A stretch of 64,000 nucleotides of DNA from Arboricoccus pini (GTDB lineage: Bacteria; Pseudomonadota; Alphaproteobacteria; Geminicoccales; Geminicoccaceae), in the NCBI RefSeq assembly GCF_900187945.1, contig NZ_FYEH01000003.1, positions 284,721 to 348,720 of the forward strand, given 5' to 3'. Positions 1 to 9,222 of this stretch are shown piece by piece. How positions within the stretch are numbered: position 1 is the first letter of the stretch; the number at the start of each line of letters is the position of its first letter. The notes beneath the pieces were generated by a model, which worked only from the letters and a program-made list of their open reading frames with translations, did not search any database and had not been told where the DNA came from. The translations under genes were made by a program, and so were the position numbers.

Positions 1-697
1 GGTCGGCCGCAAGACGGCGTTCGAGCTCGGCGGGATCGGCCAAGTCACCCGATTCCGCGGCCAGCTGAAGCGCGGCCTTGGCACCGATGACGTCGGCATG
101 ATTCTGGGCGGACTCCGGCACGCCATCGAGGATCTCGCGCGCTGCGTCTACATGACCGCCCGCAAGATAGGCGCGAGCCAAGCCACCCAGCGCGGCACCG
201 TTCTCAGGCTCATCTTCGAGAAGCGCACCGTATATGGCGGTCGCCGTTTCCAGGTCGCCCTCGGCGGCGGCTGCCGCTGCGGCCTCCAGGCCGCCGACGC
301 CGGCAGCTTCGTCTGGCGCGCCACCGATCAGCTTGTCGATCAGCGCCTTGATCTGGCTCTCGGGCTGCGCGCCGGCAAAGCCCGTCACCGGCTGGCCGCC
401 GACAAAGGCATAGACGGTCGGCACGGACTGGATGCGCAATTGCTGCGCAATTTCAGGCTCTTCGTCGATATTGACCTTACAGAGCCTTACCTTGCCCTTC
501 GCCTGATTTACGAGCTTCTCGAGGATCGGCTGAAGCTGCTTGCAGGGGCCGCACCAGGGCGCCCAAAAATCAACCAGCACCGGAACCTTCATCGACGTCT
601 CGATGACGTCCTTCGTAAAAGTCTCGAGCCGCGTGTCGGCGATGTAGGACGAGCCCTCAACCTTTGCCGTCGCGGCTCCGCCGCCGATCAACTGCAT
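1..697 (-). CDS. Thioredoxin-domain co-chaperone (CnoX/YbbN-like), C-terminus outside window
   Basis: Partial gene read on the minus strand; its 3' end runs off the window. From the ATG at 697 the protein has a thioredoxin fold at about residues 20–130 with the redox motif WCGPC (Cys49 and Cys52), followed by an alanine- and glutamate-rich helical region that looks like TPR-type repeats. The combination of thioredoxin plus TPR tail is the layout of CnoX/YbbN, which guards folding clients during oxidative stress. In that family the CxxC is often degenerate, but here it is intact, so oxidoreductase activity is possible. It is divergent from the gene at 888, with about 190 bp between them. Plain TrxA is unlikely because the reading frame continues well past the thioredoxin domain. 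Confidence 0.85.
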   Translation of the reverse strand, partial: MQLIGGGAATAKVEGSSYIADTRLETFTKDVIETSMKVPVLVDFWAPWCGPCKQLQPILEKLVNQAKGKVRLCKVNIDEEPEIAQQLRIQSVPTVYAFVGGQPVTGFAGAQPESQIKALIDKLIGGAPDEAAGVGGLEAAAAAAAEGDLETATAIYGALLEDEPENGAALGGLARAYLAGGHVDAAREILDGVPESAQNHADVIGAKAALQLAAESGDLADPAELERRLAAD

Positions 698-887
698 GCC
701 TCTTTGCCTTCGCCTGTGCTCGCGGCGGGCCGGCCATGCCGATGCTCCGCCTGCTGGAATATTCCGCTGCCCGACGACTATGCCCAAGTCGCCACGGCGG
801 CTTTAAGATGGCGGCGGAAACAGATCGTTACAAGGGTCCGGGCCTCGGTGGGCCGGGCGTCGCGGGCCAGCTGGCAGGGAGGCTCAG

Positions 888-1691
888 ATGAAGATCGAAC
901 GGCTCTTAATCACCGGCGCCGGGGGTGCTCTAGGCTCGACGTTACGGGCGCACCTCAAGGGTCGCTACCCGCATCTCCGACTTTCCGACCGGGTCGATCT
1001 CGGCCCGCCCGAGCCGGGGCTGGAACTCTGTCCCGCCGAACTCGCCGATGCTGCCGCGGTCGACAAGCTGCTCGAGGGCGTCGATGTCTGCGTCCATCTG
1101 GGCGGCCAGCCGGTAGAGGCACCCTGGGAGGTCATCCTCAACTCAAACATCGTCGGCACCATCAATCTATGGGAGGCCGCGCGCAAGGCAGGCACCAAGC
1201 GCATCCTTTTTGCCAGTTCGAACCACGCGATCGGCTTTTATCGTCGCAGCCGCCAGATCGACGACGAGGCGCCCCCGCGCCCCGATAGCCGCTATGGATT
1301 GTCCAAGGCGTGGGGTGAGGACATTGCCCGCTACTATCAGCTCAAGCATGGCATCAGCGCGCTATGTATAAGGATTGGCACTTGCCGTCCGGACGTACCG
1401 GATGCCAGGGCCCTGTCCACCTGGCAAAGCCCGGCTGATTTCTGCCGGCTGATCGATGCCGGACTTGAGGCGGATTATGATTACGAGATCGTCTATGGCG
1501 TTTCCGCCAACCAGCGGAGTTGGTGGGACAACAGCACTGCCGAGCGCCTGGGCTACCGTCCTCAGGATGACGCTGAACGCTTTGCCGATGAGGTCGAGTC
1601 CATCCGCAGCGACGATGCCGTAACGGAAACCTTCCAAGGCGGCGCTTTCTGCCGACCGGACTTCTCGAACGACCCGGACCGGATCCCTTGA
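888..1691 (+). CDS. NAD-dependent epimerase/dehydratase, uronate dehydrogenase-like
   Basis: 267 residues, extended short-chain dehydrogenase fold. The nucleotide motif GAGGALG lies at residues 10–16 and the catalytic YxxxK at Tyr136/Lys140. The segments around SSNHAIGF (110–117) and RPDSRYGLSK, and the late WWDNS motif, match what I know of bacterial uronate dehydrogenase (Udh), which oxidises galacturonate or glucuronate to the aldarolactone using NAD. The length fits Udh (about 265). The start is preceded by a GGGAGG-like ribosome site. No other aldarate genes are adjacent, so the substrate is inferred from family resemblance only; the HpcH/HpaI aldolase at 11125 could in principle act on aldarate products but is 9 kb away. 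Confidence 0.8.
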   Translation: MKIERLLITGAGGALGSTLRAHLKGRYPHLRLSDRVDLGPPEPGLELCPAELADAAAVDKLLEGVDVCVHLGGQPVEAPWEVILNSNIVGTINLWEAARKAGTKRILFASSNHAIGFYRRSRQIDDEAPPRPDSRYGLSKAWGEDIARYYQLKHGISALCIRIGTCRPDVPDARALSTWQSPADFCRLIDAGLEADYDYEIVYGVSANQRSWWDNSTAERLGYRPQDDAERFADEVESIRSDDAVTETFQGGAFCRPDFSNDPDRIP

Positions 1692-1874
1692 GGGCTGGGC
1701 GGTGCATGCCATTCAGCCCCGCGCGCTCGTTCGTCCCGCCGTTGCCTGATCGCCCCGGATGCTGAATCCGCGGGTCCAGGCGCGGGAGATCGAAGGCGGA
1801 GACGATCGACGCCCCGGCTCGCCGCGCGTGAGCACCATTGCATGCGGGGATAGCAGCAGCTAGCAACCGTTCGC

Positions 1875-2591
1875 ATGGTGCAGCGCTCTTCCTCTCGTGC
1901 CCTTCCGCCCGGCCGACGATCGAGGACGACCGGATGGCTGAAGCGCATCCTTCTCGTCCTCTTGTTCTGCCCGCTGGTGCTGATCGCCATTGGCCGTTTC
2001 ATGCCGATCTTCATCACGCCCCTTATGGTCATCCGACTGGCCGAAGGCTACGGCCTTCGCCACGACTGGGTCGGCCAGGGAGAGATCGCACCCGAGTTGG
2101 CCGAGGCTGTCATCGCCTCGGAAGACAATCTGTTCTGTCGGCATTTCGGCTTCGATACCGCGGCGACGCGTGCTCAGATAAGCGCTTGGCTCGATGGTGA
2201 ACGCCCTCGCGGGGCCAGTACGATCACCATGCAGACCGCCAAGAATCTTTTCTTGTGGCCTGGCCGCGATCCGGTCCGCAAGCTCCTGGAAGCATGGCTG
2301 ACACCGCAGATCGAGCTTCTCTGGAGCAAAAAGCGAATCCTCGAGGTATATCTCAACAGCGTCGAATTCGGCCCCGGGATCTATGGTGTGCAGGCTGCCG
2401 CGCGTGCCTTCTTCGCCAAGGACGCGGCCCATCTCACGCGCGGGGAGGCCAGCAGGCTAGCCGCGGTGTTGCCGGCGCCGCTCGAATGGTCGGCTGCCCG
2501 GCCAAACGGCTATGTTCGCCAGCGCGCCGCCCGCATTCGGGATCGAATGACGCAGCTTGGTGGCTATCTCGACTGCGTCTGGCGGAACTGA
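1875..2591 (+). CDS. mtgA: Monofunctional peptidoglycan glycosyltransferase MtgA
   Basis: 238 residues, the normal MtgA length. One transmembrane segment at about residues 24–48 anchors the protein in the inner membrane with the catalytic domain in the periplasm. The GT51 family motifs are present: the EDNLFCRHFGFD block with catalytic Glu83, then the RGASTITMQTAKN block at about residue 111, and the KKRILEVYLNSVEFG block. It polymerises lipid II into glycan strands without transpeptidase activity. It stands alone on the plus strand with 180–270 bp gaps on either side. Confidence 0.95.
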   Translation: MVQRSSSRALPPGRRSRTTGWLKRILLVLLFCPLVLIAIGRFMPIFITPLMVIRLAEGYGLRHDWVGQGEIAPELAEAVIASEDNLFCRHFGFDTAATRAQISAWLDGERPRGASTITMQTAKNLFLWPGRDPVRKLLEAWLTPQIELLWSKKRILEVYLNSVEFGPGIYGVQAAARAFFAKDAAHLTRGEASRLAAVLPAPLEWSAARPNGYVRQRAARIRDRMTQLGGYLDCVWRN

Positions 2592-2859
2592 CGCCCGCGC
2601 CGGGCGCGCACGTTTCTGCGCCGCGCGCCACGCCTCCATCCATCCTCACGCCCAACGCCGCTAGCGGCCCTGTGGAGGTTGGCGCAGTCCGTATGAATAC
2701 TAATCTTTGTCGGATACCTTCGTGGCGGCCGCCGTTTAAGCGAACGTGTGGGCCTGGGTAGTCTCATCTCCGCAAACCGGGTTATAGAGCCGCCTTCCTT
2801 CGTCGCCCCGTAGCTGGCACGCGCGGGATGACTTTCTCGAGCTCGCGAGCAGCCAATTC

Positions 2860-4572
2860 ATGGGTGGTGTCTTCAAGATCTTCCTGCGCACGGGCGGCCG
2901 TCATCGCTGGATCGTACTCCTAAGTGTCATTCTGGCGACCATGGCCGAGGGCGTTGGCGTTGCCAGCCTCCTGCCGGTTCTAGCCGTGGCGGTCGACAAA
3001 GACGGTGCTATCGCCGGCAAATACAGCCAGACGATGCGCTCGATCCTCGAGACCCTGCACGTCCCGCTCGAGATCGGACCACTTCTTGTCATCCTGGTCG
3101 CAGCAATCGTCATCAAGGCGGCCCTGACGCTGGTTGCTTATCGCAACATCAATTCGGCCGTCGCCGATGTCGCGGCCGACATTCGCCGCCGCCTCGTCAG
3201 CAGCGTCTTGTCGGTCCGCTGGATCTATTTCGCCCGCCAGCCGGTCGGACGCCTCGCCAACGCGATCAGCCTCGACGCTTCCCGGGCGGCGCAGTCCTTC
3301 CAATTGGCGGCAAGCGCCATCGCCACGCTGTTCCAGGCTATCGTTTATGTCATTGTTGCTATCGTCGTGTCCTGGAAGATGGCGGCGGTCGGCCTGACGC
3401 TTGGCCTGGTCGTGGCGGCAATCTTGAATCCGTTCATGCGGATGACGAAGCAATGGAGCCGCCGCCAGCGCAAGCGAACGGAGGAGCTCGTCATGCTGAC
3501 GACCGATGCATTCGCGAGCATCAAGCCGCTCAAGGCAATGGCTCGTCAGCATCATTTCGAGCGATTCTTTGAGGAGCGCATTCAAAAACTTCGCCGCGCC
3601 TTGCGCAGCGAGGCCATGAGCAAGAACCGCATGCGCACCATGCGCGAGCCCATCATCATCTCGATGCTGGCGATCGGCTTTTATTTCGCGTTTGTCGTCA
3701 TGCGCGTGGGCGTGGCCGAGCTCGTCGTCATGGGCATCTTGATCCGCCGCATGATCTCGACCATCGGCGACGTACAGGAGCAGATGCAGGCTTCGCTCAG
3801 CTTCGAGACGTCCTATTGGGCAATCGACAAGCTCATCCGCGAGGCAGACGCGTTGCGCGAGCCGGTCTGGACCGGCAGCCAGCCCACTCTCGAGAAGGGA
3901 ATTGCCCTGGATCGCGTCTCATTTGGCTACGACGACCGCTTGGTCCTCGATACGTTCTCTATGTGCGCGCCGGCCGGCAAGCTGACGGTGCTGAGCGGCG
4001 CCTCGGGCGCCGGCAAAACGACGATCACCGACCTGATGCTGGGTTTGCTCGAGCCCCGGAGCGGCAAGGTCCTTCTGGACGGCAAGCCCCTTGATACGCT
4101 CGATCTGGCCTCCTGGCGACGCATGATCGGCTATGTGCCGCAGGAATTGGCCCTGTTTCATGACACCGTGTTGGCCAATATCACGCTTGGCGATCCGGAG
4201 ATGGACGAGAGCGCGGTGATCGACGCACTGAAACTCGCTGGCGCCTGGACCTTCGTCGAGCAATTGCCAGAGGGCTTGCACACCAATGTGGGCGAGCGCG
4301 GTTCGCGCCTCTCAGGCGGCCAGCGCCAGCGGCTCGCTCTGGCCCGGGCTCTGGTCCTCAACCCCAGGCTCCTGATCCTAGACGAAGTCTCGAGTGCTCT
4401 CGATCCGGCCACCGAGGCGGAAATTTGTGCCAATGTTCGGGGCTTGACCGGTGAGCGAACCATCATCGCCATCACCCATCGGCCGATCTGGCTGGAGATG
4501 GCCGATCGCGTCTATATGATCGGCCAACCGGAAACGGTAGCCGGACCTCAACGGGCCGAAGCCGCGATCTGA
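2860..4572 (+). CDS. ABC transporter, fused permease and ATP-binding protein (exporter type)
   Basis: 570 residues. The N-terminal half (about 1–320) holds five or six hydrophobic segments typical of an ABC exporter membrane domain, and the C-terminal half is a nucleotide-binding domain. Walker A GASGAGKTT is at residues 380–388, followed by a Q-loop (YVPQELALF), the signature LSGGQRQRLALARAL, the Walker B LLILDEVSSAL and the switch histidine in AITHR. It should work as a homodimer. The substrate cannot be read from sequence; the fold resembles lipid, polysaccharide or peptide exporters. Its last 25 bp overlap the end of the convergent pqiC gene. Confidence 0.9.
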   Translation: MGGVFKIFLRTGGRHRWIVLLSVILATMAEGVGVASLLPVLAVAVDKDGAIAGKYSQTMRSILETLHVPLEIGPLLVILVAAIVIKAALTLVAYRNINSAVADVAADIRRRLVSSVLSVRWIYFARQPVGRLANAISLDASRAAQSFQLAASAIATLFQAIVYVIVAIVVSWKMAAVGLTLGLVVAAILNPFMRMTKQWSRRQRKRTEELVMLTTDAFASIKPLKAMARQHHFERFFEERIQKLRRALRSEAMSKNRMRTMREPIIISMLAIGFYFAFVVMRVGVAELVVMGILIRRMISTIGDVQEQMQASLSFETSYWAIDKLIREADALREPVWTGSQPTLEKGIALDRVSFGYDDRLVLDTFSMCAPAGKLTVLSGASGAGKTTITDLMLGLLEPRSGKVLLDGKPLDTLDLASWRRMIGYVPQELALFHDTVLANITLGDPEMDESAVIDALKLAGAWTFVEQLPEGLHTNVGERGSRLSGGQRQRLALARALVLNPRLLILDEVSSALDPATEAEICANVRGLTGERTIIAITHRPIWLEMADRVYMIGQPETVAGPQRAEAAI

Positions 4573-5144
4573 GCGGCCAGCGTTGCCAGTGCCTCGCTCA
4601 TGGCCGTGGCCATAGCTCCCTTTTGCGACGTATCGCCGAGCGGGCCCGTCGATATGGCCTGCTTGATAAGGAATGGTGAGCCCGAGGTCGGGCGCTCCGA
4701 CGCATCGACGAGTTGCCAGCGACCGGCAAGCGTTACGACGTTGCCCGCATCCGCCTCAAAACGATCGACCTCGACGGTCAGACGCCGCAACGGCTCCGGC
4801 TGCAGGTCGGTCGGCAAGACGACAACGCTTGCCGTGTGCAATGCTCCCCTGAGATCGGCTGCCAAGGTTCGCGTGGCCAGTGCGTCAAGCGTCTCGCCCC
4901 AGCGATCGAGATCGTTTACCTCGAGTCGGTTATCCGATCCTCGTGTCACGATCTCCGCACGGTCGAGGTAATCGGGCATGTCGATGGGTCGCACGCCGAT
5001 GCTGCTTATCCCCGCTGCCGGCAGGCCGCCAGCGGGCGGTTTCGCTTCAAGAAGGTAATAGTGAATGGGCACGGAGCTGGCACACGCGGCCAGCGTGGAG
5101 AGCAGCGCCAGGGCCGGGACCAGAGCCTGCAAATGTCGTGTCAT
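4548..5144 (-). CDS. pqiC: PqiC-like ABC-type transport auxiliary lipoprotein (DUF330)
   Basis: 198 residues with a lipoprotein signal peptide; the lipobox LAAC places the modified cysteine at about residue 21. The rest matches the DUF330/PqiC family (YYLLEA start of the mature domain, IGVRPIDMPDYLDR motif). PqiC is an outer-membrane lipoprotein that receives the PqiB tube. It is the last gene of the pqiABC operon; its ATG overlaps the pqiB stop by 4 bp (ATGA). Its 3' end overlaps the convergent ABC transporter gene by 25 bp. Confidence 0.9.
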   Translation of the reverse strand: MTRHLQALVPALALLSTLAACASSVPIHYYLLEAKPPAGGLPAAGISSIGVRPIDMPDYLDRAEIVTRGSDNRLEVNDLDRWGETLDALATRTLAADLRGALHTASVVVLPTDLQPEPLRRLTVEVDRFEADAGNVVTLAGRWQLVDASERPTSGSPFLIKQAISTGPLGDTSQKGAMATAMSEALATLAAQIAASAR

Positions 5145-6898
5145 CTTGTTCCTTGCCGCCCCTGAATGAGGGCTTCCGGATTGCGGTCTAGATAGTCGAC
5201 GAAATTGCGCACCGCGCGCGCCGTCTGGGAGAGTTGGTCCAGCGTATCGGTTAGCTGATACTGCAGGCGCGAATCCGGTCCCAATGTCGAACTCGCTTTG
5301 CCAAGCGTGCTCGATGCCGAATTGGCTGCCTGTTGCAACGTCGCCAACAGTTTCGGCATTTCCGATCCCAGAGTGTTCGAGAGAGCCTGCAAGTTGGTAA
5401 GTGAGCCCTGCAAGGCCGTCAGCGAGTGCGCTACCTGCGGCCCGTTGGTAATCTTGTTGACCCCGTCGATCGTCTGGCGGGTTGATTGCAAAGTAGCTTG
5501 CAATTCCTGGCCTATCTGAGCCAGCGGAAGTTTCGAGATCTGGCTCAAGACGCCGCTGATGCTGCCGGTCAATTGATCCAGTTGCGATGGAACAGCCGGG
5601 ATGACCGGGATGTCGTCGTGCATCTCGACCTTGGCACTGGGCTCAGAGGGAAAGAAATCCAGGCTGATGGCAAGTTCCCCGGTCAACAGGTTCGCGGTCT
5701 GCAACTGGGCGCGCAAGCCTTGCTCGACCAGCCGCTGCATCGCGGAGAACGGCGAGAGGCCGTCATGCGGCTGATCTCCCTCGATGACGAGGCGGTTGGG
5801 CTCGATTTCGATCATGACCGGGATCGCGGCCTTCATGGTCTTGGGATTCCATGTCAACCTGACGTCCACCACCTGGCCCACTCGGATACCCCGGAAGTCG
5901 ACCGACGAGCCGCGCTGCAATCCCTTAACGGAGCTGTTGAAATAGACGAGGTAGCGTACGCGCTCACCGCCATCATCCTCTTGAACGGCATTCTCGCTTG
6001 AATACAGCCGAAATTCCGTGCCCCCTTTGGCCTCGGCCTCATTATTGGCGTCCTGCGGCGAATCGAAAGCGATGCCGCCCACGATCATCGCCTGCAAGGG
6101 AGGCACCTCGAACGAAAGGCCGCTACCCCCCGTCGAAAGCCTGAGGCCACCCACATTCCAGAAATGACTTCCCGACCGCACGAGCTGGTCATAGGGCGCA
6201 TTGACGAAGACCTGGGTGACGACATCGCGCGATTTGGGATCAAGCTCGGAGTTGGCGACCTGCCCGACGGCCACACCTTTGAAGTAGACCGGTGCGCCTC
6301 GAGCCACCGAGCCTTGGTCGGCCGATCGCAGCCTGAAAGCCTTACCAGGCACGTCCGAGCGAATTGCTGGCGGCTCCTCCAAACCGACGAAGTCGAGCTT
6401 GCGGGCTCCACCTCCCGGCGTATCGACTTCGATGTAGGAGCCGGAGACGAGCGTGCCCAAACCCGTAACGCCGGATGCGGTGATCTGCGGTCGCACAACC
6501 CAGAACTGCGCGCGGTCAGTCAAGAACGGCGCCGCGTTGCGCGCCATGCGGGCACTCAGGATGATGTGGCTGAGATCGTCGCTGAGATCGGTGCTCTCGA
6601 CCGTGCCGACATCGATGTCCTTGAAGCGAATCTTGGTCTTGCCGGCCTCGACCCCCTGGGCGGACTGAAACTCGATGCGGATGAGCTGACCCTGATTGGC
6701 ATAGGTCGTCCAGGCGATCCAACCCGCGGCGATGGCGGCTACGATCGGCACGATCCAGACGGGCGAGATGCTCCGGCGCGGTCGGAGGCCGATAGGCTTG
6801 GCCACGCCCTTGAAGGGATCGTCGCGACGATTGCGGCGATGTGCCCGGCGATCGGCCGGGCCCTGCGGCTCAGATCCGCCCGTCGATGTGTCGCTCAA
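5141..6898 (-). CDS. pqiB: PqiB-like intermembrane transport protein, three MCE domains
   Basis: 585 residues. A short cytoplasmic N-terminus is followed by one transmembrane helix (about 45–65) and then three repeated MCE/MlaD domains, each with the VxFKGxxVG or FKDIDVG type loop (about residues 90, 205 and 335). The C-terminal 150 residues are predicted long helices, matching the needle of PqiB. It spans the periplasm and is thought to move lipids between membranes. It is slightly longer than the E. coli protein (546). It overlaps pqiA by 29 bp and pqiC by 4 bp, so the three are translationally coupled. Confidence 0.93.
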   Translation of the reverse strand: MSDTSTGGSEPQGPADRRAHRRNRRDDPFKGVAKPIGLRPRRSISPVWIVPIVAAIAAGWIAWTTYANQGQLIRIEFQSAQGVEAGKTKIRFKDIDVGTVESTDLSDDLSHIILSARMARNAAPFLTDRAQFWVVRPQITASGVTGLGTLVSGSYIEVDTPGGGARKLDFVGLEEPPAIRSDVPGKAFRLRSADQGSVARGAPVYFKGVAVGQVANSELDPKSRDVVTQVFVNAPYDQLVRSGSHFWNVGGLRLSTGGSGLSFEVPPLQAMIVGGIAFDSPQDANNEAEAKGGTEFRLYSSENAVQEDDGGERVRYLVYFNSSVKGLQRGSSVDFRGIRVGQVVDVRLTWNPKTMKAAIPVMIEIEPNRLVIEGDQPHDGLSPFSAMQRLVEQGLRAQLQTANLLTGELAISLDFFPSEPSAKVEMHDDIPVIPAVPSQLDQLTGSISGVLSQISKLPLAQIGQELQATLQSTRQTIDGVNKITNGPQVAHSLTALQGSLTNLQALSNTLGSEMPKLLATLQQAANSASSTLGKASSTLGPDSRLQYQLTDTLDQLSQTARAVRNFVDYLDRNPEALIQGRQGTR

Positions 6899-8252
6899 GC
6901 CTGTCTCCTTGGAGATCCCAGATAAGCCGTGGGTCGAAGCTCTCCGCGGCCAGCATCGTCAAGAGCACGACGGCGGCAAAAGAGAGCGCTCCCATCCCTG
7001 GCACGACGGTCGCAATAGCTCCTAGGCTGACCAGCGAGACCAAGATCGAGATCATGAAGATGTCGACCATCGACCACCGGCCGACTCCGCGGATAAAAAA
7101 GAAAATCATGGTCCGCTGTCGCCGGCCGCGCCGGACGCCCAATTGAACGCTCAGGAGCAGCCACACCATGCCCACAAGCTTGAGAATCGGAACGACAATG
7201 CTGGCCGTGAATACCAAAAGAGCAATGGGCACCTGTCCTGCTGCAAATAGCTCCTTAACGCCGCTCATGATCGTGTTGGGCGCGCCACTGCCGAAATAGA
7301 CGACAGTCATGACCGGCAAAAGGTTCGCCGGGATATAGAGCACGCCCGCCGCCGCGACGAGCGCCCAGGTGCGCGCGATCGAGTCAGGCTTGCGTCTGTG
7401 CAACGGCGAGCCGCAACGCGAGCAGGTCGGATGCAAGGCCGCCTCGGCCAGCACGTCGATCTGACCGCATTCGGTGCAACTGATCAGCGCGGCTGGCAGT
7501 GGTCGGGTCACATCAACGCGCGCCTGACGTCCAAGCCGCTCCCAAAGGGCCCGTTCCTCGAGAATGGAATCGGCCGTTGTCGCCAAGAGCATGGCGGCCA
7601 AAAAGGCGTAGACAGCCTCATGCAGCTCGACTGCGGCGATATCACTGAGTTTAACATAGGCCACCAGGACGCCGAGCAGGAAAATCTCGAGCATGCACCA
7701 TGGGCGCAGGAACTGGGAGAACCGCATGGCGGAGGCGGCAAAAGGGGGGCGATGCGCCGACATCATGGGGAGGAGGAGCCAAAACATCGTTACCATGCGC
7801 ATGGCCGGGAAAAGCGAAACGACGATGAACACCACGAGGCCCAAAGGCCAGTAGCCGTCGCGAACGAGCATCAGGGGGCCGCTCAGGAACGTCGACGTCT
7901 GGGCTCGCCCTTCGATCGAGAACGTGAGGAACGGCATCAGATGGGCGAGCGCGAAGAACAGCATGGCGCCGATATTGAGCGCCAGCACGCCTTGGAGGTT
8001 GCCGCGTTGATCGTGAAACAGTTTGACGCCGCAACGTCGGCAGACCGCCACCGAGCCCGGCGGAATGCCTCGCGTCCGGTACACGCTACCGCATCCGGGA
8101 CATGCCACGATGGTCCCTCGGATCCGCATCGTCACAGTCGCGGGCGGCCGTTCCGAGACCACAGGCGGCTCGGCCATCAGTGGACGTGGCGGTTGAGCAT
8201 GACGATGGTCGCGCCACGAAGTCGCGGCAAAGTTCTTCTCCCGATTGAGCAT
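6870..8252 (-). CDS. pqiA: PqiA-like inner-membrane protein
   Basis: 460 residues. Two copies of the PqiA unit are visible. Each has a zinc-type cysteine cluster (CPGC...CRRCG at about residues 50–75; CTECG...CSRCG at about 255–275) followed by four hydrophobic helices, giving eight membrane segments. The PqiA family partners PqiB and PqiC in lipid transport across the envelope and is induced by redox-cycling compounds such as paraquat in E. coli. The start is uncertain: the ATG at 8252 has a poor ribosome site and an internal Met at about residue 26 (MAEPP) is possible. It is the first gene of the pqi operon and sits 56 bp downstream of a GntR regulator on the same strand. Confidence 0.9.
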   Translation of the reverse strand: MLNREKNFAATSWRDHRHAQPPRPLMAEPPVVSERPPATVTMRIRGTIVACPGCGSVYRTRGIPPGSVAVCRRCGVKLFHDQRGNLQGVLALNIGAMLFFALAHLMPFLTFSIEGRAQTSTFLSGPLMLVRDGYWPLGLVVFIVVSLFPAMRMVTMFWLLLPMMSAHRPPFAASAMRFSQFLRPWCMLEIFLLGVLVAYVKLSDIAAVELHEAVYAFLAAMLLATTADSILEERALWERLGRQARVDVTRPLPAALISCTECGQIDVLAEAALHPTCSRCGSPLHRRKPDSIARTWALVAAAGVLYIPANLLPVMTVVYFGSGAPNTIMSGVKELFAAGQVPIALLVFTASIVVPILKLVGMVWLLLSVQLGVRRGRRQRTMIFFFIRGVGRWSMVDIFMISILVSLVSLGAIATVVPGMGALSFAAVVLLTMLAAESFDPRLIWDLQGDRLERHIDGRI

Positions 8253-8308
8253 GGTCGACGCGACCTTGATATCGACTTTATGCCCACGAAGCCAATCGCC
8301 GATTGGCC

Positions 8309-9010
8309 TCAGGGAGCAGCGTCGATGACGGGTGCAAGACAGCGTTCCATGGCCAGCCGTGCCAGAGAGGCCTGACCGACAAGGATGGCCTCGGCCACTG
8401 CCCGCAGCGCATAGAGTCGCTCCTCGTCAGCGCTCGCGTTCGGAGCCTCGTCGAATCGAGCAAACTGGATCGCGGTCAGCGCGGTTGGCGCCAGCGCCGC
8501 GAGAAAGCGATTGCCGGACGCCGCGAGGATATGGGTTAAAATAGCAATCTCGGTCTTTTCGCTGTTGCCCTCCGATTCGGACGAAGGAGCACACTCCTCT
8601 TCGAGGGCACCGCGAAGCGCGCTGGCGATGGCGTCATCCAACCGCGCTGCGGCCAATTCGGCGGCTGCGGGCAAGACGATCCGGTGCAGTTCCCGCAGAT
8701 CGGCCAGGGCGGTGGCATCGACCGGAGCGGCCCGCATCCAGGCTTGTATATCCGGATCAAAATAATTCCAGTGTTGGCGATCACGAACCCGTGTGCCACG
8801 CTTTGGGCGGCTATCGATCAGGCCCTTTGATACCAGCATCTTGAGCGCTTCGCGCACCGCACTGCGACCGACGCCGTGCGTCACTGCGATATCCGCCTCC
8901 CGCGGCAACATCCGGTCGGCGTCATGGCTCCCACTCACGATGGCCTGGCCCAGAATGTTGGCAACGCGAACGAAGAACATGCTTCGGCCGCGGCGATGGC
9001 TTTCGCTCAT
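8309..9010 (-). CDS. GntR-family regulator, FadR/DgoR subfamily
   Basis: 233 residues from the ATG at 9010, which has a GGAAG ribosome site; a GTG 15 bp upstream is an alternative. The N-terminal winged helix has the usual LPREADIAVTHGVGRSAVREALKMLVSKGLI pattern (quoted in part: GVGRSAVREALKML). The linker (RVRDRQHWNYFDPDIQAWM) resembles the DgoR type, which controls sugar-acid genes. The C-terminus is an all-helical FCD ligand-binding domain. It is read in the same direction as pqiABC with a 56 bp gap, so cotranscription is possible. The ligand is unknown; a sugar acid would fit the uronate dehydrogenase-like gene at 888. Confidence 0.88.
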   Translation of the reverse strand: MSESHRRGRSMFFVRVANILGQAIVSGSHDADRMLPREADIAVTHGVGRSAVREALKMLVSKGLIDSRPKRGTRVRDRQHWNYFDPDIQAWMRAAPVDATALADLRELHRIVLPAAAELAAARLDDAIASALRGALEEECAPSSESEGNSEKTEIAILTHILAASGNRFLAALAPTALTAIQFARFDEAPNASADEERLYALRAVAEAILVGQASLARLAMERCLAPVIDAAP

Positions 9011-9222
9011 TTCGTCTTCCAGCACTCGAGCGCGCCATCCCGTGCCAGCTAGGCATGTTCGGTCCGCTCACCTGTCTTCAGGGGAGCGGGGTTTAGCAAC
9101 CAGCCTTCGAGGGCCGTATAAGCTACGACATAGTCCTGTCGGACTTTTGCAATCGCTGGGCGAAGGCGGAATAAAATCATGACGAGCCCTTCTCACACAA
9201 GCGCTTTAGGGCTGGGGGCCAG

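Noticed and set aside
98..1288. 396-codon plus-strand frame at the window start
   Set aside because: It overlaps the minus-strand thioredoxin gene with its WCGPC motif and the uronate dehydrogenase-like gene, and its product is Arg-rich without a domain.
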